DNA from: Gammaproteobacteria bacterium
GTDB lineage: Bacteria > Pseudomonadota > Gammaproteobacteria > Competibacterales > Competibacteraceae
Reading direction: 5' to 3'
Length of the DNA stretch: 27,216 nt
Assembly (NCBI GenBank): GCA_024235035.1
Contig: JACKNE010000024.1
Coordinates: 1 to 27,216 of the forward strand
The translations under genes were made by a program, and so were the position numbers. The notes beneath the pieces were generated by a model, which was given only the letters and a program-made list of their open reading frames with translations, was not told the DNA's origin and did no database searches. Of the stretch, positions 1-5,869 are shown piece by piece. Numbering within the stretch: position 1 is the stretch's first letter; each line of letters opens with the position of its first letter.

Positions 1-1
1 G

Positions 2-664
2 GAAGTCGATCCCGATCTGGTCAAGGCGCTTGCCGAAGTGGGGGCGCGCTTTACCCATCACACCTCTATCGCCCCGACCGGTACGATTGCGCTGTCGCTG
101 GCCAATAATGTCAGCAATGGTATCGAACCCAGCTTCGCCCATCATTACTCACGCAACATTATCCGCTCGGGCAAGAAATCCAAGGAGAAAGTGGATGTAT
201 TCTCTTTCGAGTTGCTGGCTTATCGGCACTTGATCGATCCTCGGGCGATTCCCGATGCACAGTCGCCTGAAAAACAATTACCGGGTACATTCATCAGCGC
301 CGATGAGGTGACGCCCAAGCAACATGTGGACATCCAGGCCGCCGCGCAAAAGTGGGTCGATTCCAGCATTTCCAAGACCGCTAATGTGCCGACGGATTTT
401 CCTTACGAGGATTTCAAGGATATTTATTTCTACGCCTACGAGCAGGGTCTCAAGGGTTGCACCACCTTCCGCTTCAATCCCGCTGCCTTCCAAGGGGTGT
501 TGGTCAAGGAGCAAGATTTGGCGAACACCCGCTACCGGTTCGTGTTGGAGGATGGTTCGGAAATCGAGGTTCAGGGCAACGAACAAGTCGAATATGACGG
601 TGAAATTCACACGGCGGCGAATCTGTTCGACGCCATTAAGGAGGGGTATTACGGGAAATTCTGA
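2..664 (+). CDS. nrdJa: Adenosylcobalamin-dependent ribonucleotide reductase, catalytic subunit NrdJa, C-terminal part (5' truncated by window)
   Basis: The frame is open from base 2 to a TGA at 662-664, giving 220 residues; the start lies left of the window. The translation carries SIAPTGTIAL, the conserved segment of the class II reductase barrel, followed by the KGCTTFRFNP stretch and the terminal GYYGKF typical of NrdJ. Class II enzymes reduce ribonucleotides to deoxyribonucleotides using a cobalamin radical and work with or without oxygen. The protein stops before the TSCPD/cysteine tail, which is encoded separately downstream by nrdJb, as in the split NrdJa/NrdJb of Pseudomonas. The split is therefore family-typical; the unusually long gap to nrdJb is not. 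Assignment of the family is secure; the N-terminal catalytic residues cannot be seen. Confidence 0.93.
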   Translation, partial: EVDPDLVKALAEVGARFTHHTSIAPTGTIALSLANNVSNGIEPSFAHHYSRNIIRSGKKSKEKVDVFSFELLAYRHLIDPRAIPDAQSPEKQLPGTFISADEVTPKQHVDIQAAAQKWVDSSISKTANVPTDFPYEDFKDIYFYAYEQGLKGCTTFRFNPAAFQGVLVKEQDLANTRYRFVLEDGSEIEVQGNEQVEYDGEIHTAANLFDAIKEGYYGKF

Positions 665-1190
665 GGCTTCAAGGGTGATTTTTGAGACTTCTTTCGCCCA
701 CAAATACGATGGAAGCCGGTTAGGATATATCTCTTAGCATTGGCTGATGGCTTAAAAGACGTCACTTGAGGAGGTAATCATGAAGAGATAGAAAAGCCTG
801 AGTTTTCACTCAGGCATTGAGATGCAGTCGTTTTCACAAAGCCTCCATATGTTATGGAGGATTATTGATTCGGCAAGAGTTCGGACCTCTTGCCCCGATA
901 AGTCTATGGCCTAGCCCAGCAATGATCAAGGCTAAGGTTATAGATTTGGAGAATTTTATTATGATAAAAGACCTTAATGGTCTTATTTGTTCGATAACGC
1001 AACTATGCCAAGACCCACAAGCCCAGGCAGTCCTTAAGGAGCTTAAGGTGATTATGGCACTGTTGGTGTTATGGCAGGCTTTGCCTCTTCTCAGAGTACT
1101 ACTCACAATCCTACTAACCCCATAAGGAGGCTCCGTGTAGTAGCCTCTATTTGAATGTTGGGGCTACTACTATGTGGAGAGGAAAATGCC
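665..1190 (+). other. Highly structured spacer between nrdJa and nrdJb, possibly a non-coding or regulatory RNA
   Basis: No convincing gene lies here. Perfect or near-perfect stems follow one another: 665-670/712-717 enclosing 673-678/694-699; 728-735/783-790 (8 bp); 796-802/809-815; 842-848/854-860; 872-879/887-894 (8 bp, 7-base loop); 901-916/930-946 (16 pairs including G-U, one bulged A); 968-973/979-984; 1032-1037/1043-1048; and competing stems 1127-1132/1142-1147 and 1137-1145/1162-1170. A strong ribosome binding site (AGGAGGTAA) precedes a three-codon reading frame, ATG AAG AGA TAG, at 780-791. In other genomes nrdJa and nrdJb are close together, so this looks like an inserted or specialised RNA segment. 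I saw no group I or II intron core, cobalamin-riboswitch box or transposase. Confidence 0.5.
1137..1170 (+). promoter_or_regulatory. Hairpin immediately upstream of the nrdJb ribosome binding site, with competing pairings
   Basis: GTAGTAGCC (1137-1145) and GGCTACTAC (1162-1170) form a perfect 9-bp stem with a 16-base loop, ending just before the nrdJb ribosome binding site (about 1173-1180). The same left arm can instead pair with GAGGCT (1127-1132, via 1142-1147) or with TACTAC (1097-1102, via 1137-1142). Such mutually exclusive stems next to a translation start are what an RNA switch or translational coupling device would look like. The base pairing is seen directly; regulation is inference. 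Confidence 0.4.
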
Positions 1191-1868
1191 ATGACCATCA
1201 AAATCGACAAGAAAATCGTCGCCTATAGCGTCGTCAGACCGGACGACGCGCCAGCGACCGATCCGGCTCTGGCTGTCCAGCACATGCATGAGAGCCTGGA
1301 ACGACCGGATATGCTGCCCGGTGCGACCTACAAGGTCAAAACCCCGCTGTCGGACCACGCGCTGTACATCACCATCAACGACATCGTGCTCAATAAAGGC
1401 ACTCCGGATGAAGTGCGACGGCCTTTTGAGATCTTTATCAACTCCAAGGCGATGGAGCATTTTCAATGGATCGTCGCCCTGACCCGCATCATCTCAGCGG
1501 TTTTTCGCAAGGGCGGCGACGTGACATTCCTAGTGGAAGAACTGCGCTCGGTGTTCGATCCGAAAGGGGGTTATTTCAAGAAAGGCGGCAAGTACATGCC
1601 ATCGCTGGTCGCGGAAATCGGCGATGTCATTGAGTTCCACTTGCGCTCCATTGGTCTACTGGAGCAAGACGGTCCCGATGTGCATCAACGCAAACTGATC
1701 GAGGAACATCGTATCAAGTACGAAACAGGGATGAAAGCCGTCGAAGAAGCTGGCGTGAGCACTTTTCCTCCGGAAGCCACCCTCTGCGGCAAATGCCAGA
1801 CCAAAGCGGTCATCGTAATGGACGGTTGCCTGACTTGCCTGAACTGTGGTGACTCCAAGTGTTCGTGA
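1191..1868 (+). CDS. nrdJb: NrdJb, TSCPD-domain C-terminal component of the class II ribonucleotide reductase
   Basis: The protein has 225 residues. I chose ATG 1191 (MTIKIDKK) because a GAGAGG ribosome binding site sits 8-10 bases upstream; an in-frame ATG at 1155 has none and falls inside the upstream hairpin. The middle (about residues 45-150) matches the TSCPD domain found at the C-terminal end of single-chain NrdJ. The tail is cysteine-rich, with CGKC, then CLTCLNCG and a final C three codons before the stop, fitting the mobile redox arm that re-reduces the active-site disulfide of the catalytic chain. It would act with NrdJa in dNTP synthesis in the cytoplasm. Length is close to the Pseudomonas homologue. 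Function is inferred from family and linkage. Confidence 0.88.
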   Translation: MTIKIDKKIVAYSVVRPDDAPATDPALAVQHMHESLERPDMLPGATYKVKTPLSDHALYITINDIVLNKGTPDEVRRPFEIFINSKAMEHFQWIVALTRIISAVFRKGGDVTFLVEELRSVFDPKGGYFKKGGKYMPSLVAEIGDVIEFHLRSIGLLEQDGPDVHQRKLIEEHRIKYETGMKAVEEAGVSTFPPEATLCGKCQTKAVIVMDGCLTCLNCGDSKCS

Positions 1869-1895
1869 AAAACTTTTACCTCGACAGCATTTAGC

Positions 1896-1921
1896 CACGG
1901 CTGCCTGAACGAAAAGCCGTG
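1896..1921 (+). terminator. Possible terminator or processing hairpin after nrdJb
   Basis: CACGGCT (1896-1902) and AGCCGTG (1915-1921) make a 7-bp stem with a 12-base loop 28 bases after the nrdJb stop. No T-run follows, so if it ends transcription it is a weak or Rho-assisted site. Confidence 0.3.
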
Positions 1922-1998
1922 ATCATCTACCGGTTCAGTCTAGGATTACAGTCGGTCCTGCCTGTTTTGCAGCCGATTCCTCAGAGCGCTCGATGGCC

Positions 1999-2205
1999 TG
2001 TGGATAACTCTGTGGATAACTTTCGTGAACTGTCTCTAAGTCTGTGTTGTTATTGCAATAATGACGGTTTGATGACTTTTTGAGCAGTGCGTTTTTGTTT
2101 TTTTTATCAATATATTGTCTGTAAGGCTTGGAATCTATCCAGGATTTTGCGTCGAGAAAAGGAGGTCGACGGCTAAGCAAGCCAGTTGCACACGCCTGTG
2201 GATAA
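1999..2205. other. Cluster of three consensus DnaA boxes with T-rich DNA; candidate replication origin or DnaA-regulated site
   Basis: TGTGGATAA, the complement of the consensus DnaA box TTATCCACA, occurs three times in one orientation: 1999-2007, 2011-2019 (12-base spacing) and 2197-2205. Between boxes two and three lies T-rich DNA, including a run of eight T around 2099-2106 and an ATCAATATATTG stretch, which could be an unwinding region. The whole 1869-2227 interval contains no supported gene. In gammaproteobacteria the atp operon and glmU often lie near oriC, and here they begin about 9 kb away. Against an origin: flanking genes point towards the cluster rather than away, and neither dnaA nor mnmG is visible. 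Confidence 0.5.
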
Positions 2206-2227
2206 GTCAAGCCTACATACAAGATTT

Positions 2228-2500
2228 TCATTCGATCCGGAAATCGTGGAAGTCTTGATAGGGCAGCGTTTCGCAGTGAATATCGCTGACTCGGGCAAGC
2301 GATGGCCCTTGCCGTAGCCAATGCTGGAGCGCAGTGACGGCTTGCTCTTCGCCACAGATCAACGCTTCCACCCGTCGGTCAGGCAGGTTGCGGACATAGC
2401 CCGTCACGCCGAGCGCCAGGGCTTTATCGGCAGTGGCATAACGAAAGCCGACGCCTTGAACGCGGCCACTGACATAACAGCGCAAGCAAAGCTTTTTCAT
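2228..2500 (-). CDS. acyP: Acylphosphatase
   Basis: This 90-residue protein is the usual size for acylphosphatase. It has the signature GRVQGVGFR near residues 12-20, whose arginine binds the phosphate, and the second signature around GYVRNLPD, whose asparagine positions the water. The enzyme hydrolyses acyl phosphates such as carbamoyl or 1,3-bisphosphoglyceryl phosphate in the cytosol; its physiological role in bacteria is uncertain. The start is supported by AGGAG six bases before the ATG. It is the last gene of the minus-strand set tsaD-ubiH-acyP, 70 bases after ubiH, and its stop lies 22 bases from the third DnaA box. Confidence 0.93.
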   Translation of the reverse strand: MKKLCLRCYVSGRVQGVGFRYATADKALALGVTGYVRNLPDRRVEALICGEEQAVTALQHWLRQGPSLARVSDIHCETLPYQDFHDFRIE

Positions 2501-2570
2501 AAAATCTCCTGGTGGTTGTCATCCGGTGCGGCGCGATCACTCGCGTCCTAGCGCTGTCCGGTTCATCCCG

Positions 2571-3797
2571 TCACAACGCCAATCCCCGCGCCAATTTCGA
2601 TACGCGCCCATCCAATCCCATAGTCTGTCGCGCAAACCAGTGTTTGACCGGCGGCAACAAATCGAAGGCCAGCAGTCCCAGATTGCGGGCAGCGCGCACC
2701 GGTGGCAATGGGTTGATGAACAAGCGATTCAAGGCGTCGGTCAATGCAATGGTCTGCCGCTGGTCCCAACGCCGCCAGTCGGCGTAACGGTTCAGCACCG
2801 CGAGATCACCGATATCCGCGCCTGCACGCCAGGCATCGGCGATGACTTCCGCCAGCGCCGCGGCATCGCGAATACCGAGGTTGAAGCCCTGGCCAGCGAT
2901 AGGATGCAGGGTATGTGCGGCGTTACCGATGATCGCCGTGCGCTGACGGGCGTGCTCACGGGATTTCAGCAGGAACAGTGGATAGGTCTGGCGCTGCCCC
3001 GTCCGCAAGAATGGACCGAGCCGGTCGCCGAAGCGTTCGTGCAATAAAGCCAGGAAACCGGCATCATCCAACGCCATTACCGCCGACGCATCGGCATCGT
3101 TCACCGTACAGACCACGGCGCAACGGTTCTCGCTCATGGGCAGCAGAGCTACCGGCCCGTCTGGCGTGAAGCGCTCGTAGGCAACACAAGCGTGGGGCAG
3201 GGTTGGAGTGACGTTGGCGATTACCGCCTGCTGACCATATTCCCAGCGCAAAGCGGTAATGCCCAGCTGTTGGCGTACCGGCGATTGCGCACCGTCAGCA
3301 GCGACCAGCAGCCGGGTATGCAGTTCAAGCGTGCGGTCGTTATCGAGGCGGATCGTTGCACAAGCCACCCTCGGTTTAATAACGATCTTTTCTAGCCGGG
3401 CTGGGCAAAGCAGTTCCACGTTACGCAGGGTCGGTAGCTTCTTCACCAGGGCGGCGCCGATCAATCGCGCCTCGGTCACATAACCCAGCGCCTCCACACC
3501 CTCGTCGCGGCGATCCAGATGAGCGAAGCCAGGACAGCCGCGTTCCGAAATGTGGATTTGGTGGATGGGAGTTGCGCTAGTGGCCAGCGCTTCCCATAGA
3601 CCCAGGGTTTGGAAGATGCGTCGGGTGCCCTGGGCGAGGGCTAAAGTGCGGTCATCGTAGCTGGGATGTTCGCTGATGGTCAGTGGCGCTGCTTCGATCA
3701 GGCCAATGCGCAAATTCAACCCAGTTAGCGCGCAGGCCAGGCTCGCGCCGACCATGCCGCCACCAATGATCAGCAGGTCGTAATCCGGTTGAAGCAT
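2571..3797 (-). CDS. ubiH: UbiH/Coq6-family FAD monooxygenase of ubiquinone biosynthesis
   Basis: The 408-residue protein begins with an FAD dinucleotide-binding motif, DYDLLIIGGGMVGASLA, has the internal DG-type motif (VAADGAQSPVR) and the second FAD motif (AIIGNAAHTLHPIAGQGFNLG), all hallmarks of the UbiH/UbiF/VisC flavoprotein hydroxylases. These hydroxylate the benzenoid ring of ubiquinone precursors at the inner membrane. An in-frame ATG 16 codons upstream (3845) has no ribosome binding site and its leader contains a direct repeat, so I chose the ATG at 3797, preceded by GAGAGGAG. UbiH is the best guess; the paralogues UbiF, UbiI or a VisC-like hydroxylase cannot be excluded. It lies between tsaD and acyP on the same strand. 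Confidence 0.85.
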   Translation of the reverse strand: MLQPDYDLLIIGGGMVGASLACALTGLNLRIGLIEAAPLTISEHPSYDDRTLALAQGTRRIFQTLGLWEALATSATPIHQIHISERGCPGFAHLDRRDEGVEALGYVTEARLIGAALVKKLPTLRNVELLCPARLEKIVIKPRVACATIRLDNDRTLELHTRLLVAADGAQSPVRQQLGITALRWEYGQQAVIANVTPTLPHACVAYERFTPDGPVALLPMSENRCAVVCTVNDADASAVMALDDAGFLALLHERFGDRLGPFLRTGQRQTYPLFLLKSREHARQRTAIIGNAAHTLHPIAGQGFNLGIRDAAALAEVIADAWRAGADIGDLAVLNRYADWRRWDQRQTIALTDALNRLFINPLPPVRAARNLGLLAFDLLPPVKHWFARQTMGLDGRVSKLARGLAL

Positions 3798-3962
3798 CGC
3801 TCCTCTCATACTTGATACCAGTTGATACCGGGTGGGGTAGGACATTACGAATTCGCCGCTGCCGTGGCAGACGACCGTATACTATCGTAGGAGTGATCTT
3901 ACAAGGAGCTAGATACCAGCGAAATGCACACAATCAAGATTCATGGTTGCACGCTTGATCCA

Positions 3963-4979
3963 TCACCCTACAGCTGGCAAATGATCGAGCGGCCAGCGCG
4001 GCAGCACCTCGATCGCTGCGCTTTCCATCTGACCGGCTGCCAACCGCCGCCAACCAGCATAAGCGATCATTGCGCCATTATCGGTGCAAAACTCCAGCCG
4101 GGGGTAATAAACGCGCCCGCCACGTTCTTCCGCCAATTCCAGTAACCGAATCCGCAACCGTCGATTCGCACCGACGCCACCGGCGACCACCAGCCGTTTC
4201 AGCCCTGTCGCCTGTAAAGCGCGCCGACACTTGATTGCCAGCGTCTCCACCACCGCCTCTTCGAAAGCGCGTGCTATATCGGCTCGATTCTCCGGCGTCG
4301 GTTCCAGTTTTCGCCAGGCATTGATGGCGGCTGTTTTCAGCCCGCTGAAGCTGAAATTACAACCGGGGCGGTCGGTCATCGGCCGCGGGAATTGAAAACG
4401 CCCTGGAGTGCCTGCCTCAGCCAGCCTGGCCAGGGCGGGTCCGCCTGGATAGGATAGACCCAGCAGCTTGGCGGTCTTGTCGAATGCTTCACCAGCGGCA
4501 TCGTCCACCGATTCACCTAGAATTTGGTAACCGCCGACCTGATCCACCCGGACCAGTAAGCTGTGCCCTCCAGATACCAGCAAGGCAACGAAGGGAAATT
4601 CCGGTGGCTCTGCCTCCAACATCGGCGCCAGTAAATGTCCTTCCATGTGATGAACACCGATGGCTGGGACGTTCCAGGTCCAAGCCAGACTGCGACCGAT
4701 CGTTGCACCCACCAGCAAAGCGCCGATCAACCCTGGCCCTCGGGTATAAGCCACACCTTCTATATCGCTCGGTTCGACATCGGCTTGTCGAAAAATTTTT
4801 CTCAGTAATGGTAACGTCTTACGAATATGATCGCGCGAGGCCAATTCTGGCACGACCCCACCGTATTCAGCGTGCAGTATGACCTGACTGTGCAGGGCAT
4901 GGGCTAGCAATCCGCGTGCGCTGTCGTACAGTGCTACGCCGGTTTCATCGCAGGATGTCTCAATACCCAGGATCAACAT
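3963..4979 (-). CDS. tsaD: tRNA N6-adenosine threonylcarbamoyltransferase TsaD
   Basis: A 338-residue Kae1/Qri7/TsaD protein. It opens with GIETSCDETGVALYD, contains the metal-binding HMEGH motif near residue 111-115, and has the VSGGHS and GGVGANRRLR nucleotide-binding stretches of the ASKHA fold. With TsaB, TsaE and threonylcarbamoyl-AMP from TsaC it makes t6A37 in tRNAs reading ANN codons. It is divergent from rpsU with 109 bases between them, the same arrangement as in E. coli. No clear Shine-Dalgarno sequence precedes the ATG. The 165-base gap to ubiH holds no gene that I can support. Confidence 0.97.
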   Translation of the reverse strand: MLILGIETSCDETGVALYDSARGLLAHALHSQVILHAEYGGVVPELASRDHIRKTLPLLRKIFRQADVEPSDIEGVAYTRGPGLIGALLVGATIGRSLAWTWNVPAIGVHHMEGHLLAPMLEAEPPEFPFVALLVSGGHSLLVRVDQVGGYQILGESVDDAAGEAFDKTAKLLGLSYPGGPALARLAEAGTPGRFQFPRPMTDRPGCNFSFSGLKTAAINAWRKLEPTPENRADIARAFEEAVVETLAIKCRRALQATGLKRLVVAGGVGANRRLRIRLLELAEERGGRVYYPRLEFCTDNGAMIAYAGWRRLAAGQMESAAIEVLPRWPLDHLPAVG

Positions 4980-4992
4980 ATGGTTTTACTAT

Positions 4993-5022
4993 TTTGCATT
5001 TGATGGGGAGCGTGATTACAAT
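4993..5022 (+). promoter_or_regulatory. Probable sigma-70 promoter of the rpsU operon
   Basis: TTGCAT (4993-4998) and TACAAT (5017-5022) are separated by 18 bases and lie about 65 bases before the rpsU start, in the divergent tsaD-rpsU spacer. Both boxes are close to consensus. Not tested by any other signal. Confidence 0.5.
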
Positions 5023-5088
5023 GCAATGTTCTTCAATAATCCAGCTTTCCCCTGGTCCAAATTCTGAAATCAGTGAGGTGATGTCTTA

Positions 5089-5304
5089 ATGCCTGCCGTG
5101 AAAATCAAGGAAAATGAGCCGTTTGATATTGCATTACGCCGTTTCAAGCGTTCCTGTGAAAAAGCCGGTGTTCTCTCCGAGGTGCGCCGCCGCGAGTTTT
5201 ACGAGAAGCCGACTCAAGAACGCAAGCGTAAACGAGCTGCTGCCGTCAAGCGTCATTTGAAGAAACTTTCTCGGGAAGTTGCCCGTCGCACCCGCCTCTA
5301 CTGA
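5089..5304 (+). CDS. rpsU: 30S ribosomal protein S21
   Basis: The 71-residue, strongly basic protein matches S21 throughout: PAVKIKENEPFDIALRRFKR at the start, the central EVRRREFYEKPTQERKRK and the RTRLY tail. S21 sits on the 30S platform near the anti-Shine-Dalgarno region and helps initiation. A strong GAGGTGAT ribosome binding site precedes the ATG. It heads the macromolecular synthesis operon, linking translation (rpsU), replication (dnaG) and transcription (rpoD) as in E. coli, here with yqeY inserted after rpsU, a common gammaproteobacterial and betaproteobacterial order. Confidence 0.98.
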   Translation: MPAVKIKENEPFDIALRRFKRSCEKAGVLSEVRRREFYEKPTQERKRKRAAAVKRHLKKLSREVARRTRLY

Positions 5305-5348
5305 GTCTAGCTCATCTCTTTCCTGCCATTTTCCGTGAATTCGCCGCC

Positions 5349-5795
5349 ATGTCGCTCAAAGACCGTATTCAGGATGACATGAAAGCCGCCATGCGCGCCA
5401 AGGATAAAAATCGTCTTGGCGTCATCCGCCTGATTCTGGCTGCTATCAAGCAGCGTGAGGTGGACGAGCGCATTGAATTGAGTGAGGTCCAGACTCTCAC
5501 GGTGTTGGAGAAAATGATCAAACAGCGTCGGGAATCTCTGACACAATATCAAGACGCTGGTCGCGAAGATCTGGCTGATCAGGAAGCCTTCGAGATCGAA
5601 CTGATCCAGACTTATTTGCCAACACCGCTGAGTGAGGCCGATCTGGACACCCTGATCGCCGATGCGCTCGCTGTGACCGGCGCCCAGTCCATACGCGATA
5701 TGGGTAAGGTCATGGCTTTCATCAAGGACCGAGCACAAGGTCGGGCAGATATGGCTGTGGTCAGTGCCCGGATCAAAGTGCGCTTCGGTAACTAA
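5349..5795 (+). CDS. yqeY: GatB/YqeY domain protein
   Basis: A 148-residue YqeY-family protein, recognisable from the opening SLKDRIQDDMKAAMRAKDK, LGVIRLILAAIKQREVDER and the terminal DMGKVMAFIKDRAQGRADM followed by VSARIKV. YqeY resembles the C-terminal tRNA-interacting domain of GatB and of some glutaminyl-tRNA synthetases, but its own role is unsettled. It lies 44 bases after rpsU and is presumably co-transcribed. No good ribosome binding site is visible ahead of the ATG, so translation may depend on rpsU read-through of ribosomes. Confidence 0.92.
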   Translation: MSLKDRIQDDMKAAMRAKDKNRLGVIRLILAAIKQREVDERIELSEVQTLTVLEKMIKQRRESLTQYQDAGREDLADQEAFEIELIQTYLPTPLSEADLDTLIADALAVTGAQSIRDMGKVMAFIKDRAQGRADMAVVSARIKVRFGN

Positions 5796-5826
5796 ATCCG
5801 CATCTTCTATCTGCCATCGAATGTGT

Positions 5827-5851
5827 GTCCGCCTGGCGGACGGGCATTTTT
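5827..5851 (+). terminator. Internal intrinsic terminator between yqeY and dnaG
   Basis: GTCCGC (5827-5832) and GCGGAC (5836-5841) form a tight hairpin, and a run of five T follows at 5847-5851 after GGGCA. It lies 32 bases after the yqeY stop and 18 bases before the dnaG start. E. coli has a partial terminator in the equivalent place, between rpsU and dnaG, that keeps primase levels far below S21; this site probably does the same. Confidence 0.6.
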
Positions 5852-5869
5852 CCACTAGGCTTTTGGGTT

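Noticed and set aside
961..1125. 54-residue frame with a hydrophobic end, ATG 961 behind GGAG, in the nrdJa-nrdJb spacer
   Set aside because: It contains two perfect stems (968-984, 1032-1048) and lies in a segment that looks like structured RNA; composition and codons do not support coding. A small membrane protein remains possible.
665..1190. Group I or group II intron, cobalamin riboswitch or miniature transposon
   Set aside because: No recognisable intron core or domain V, no B12-box-like motif, and no terminal inverted repeats with target duplication could be found by eye. The frames of both nrdJ halves also close normally on each side.
5825..5869. Upstream GTG start for dnaG
   Set aside because: The added residues are absent from DnaG proteins and the region forms a terminator hairpin.
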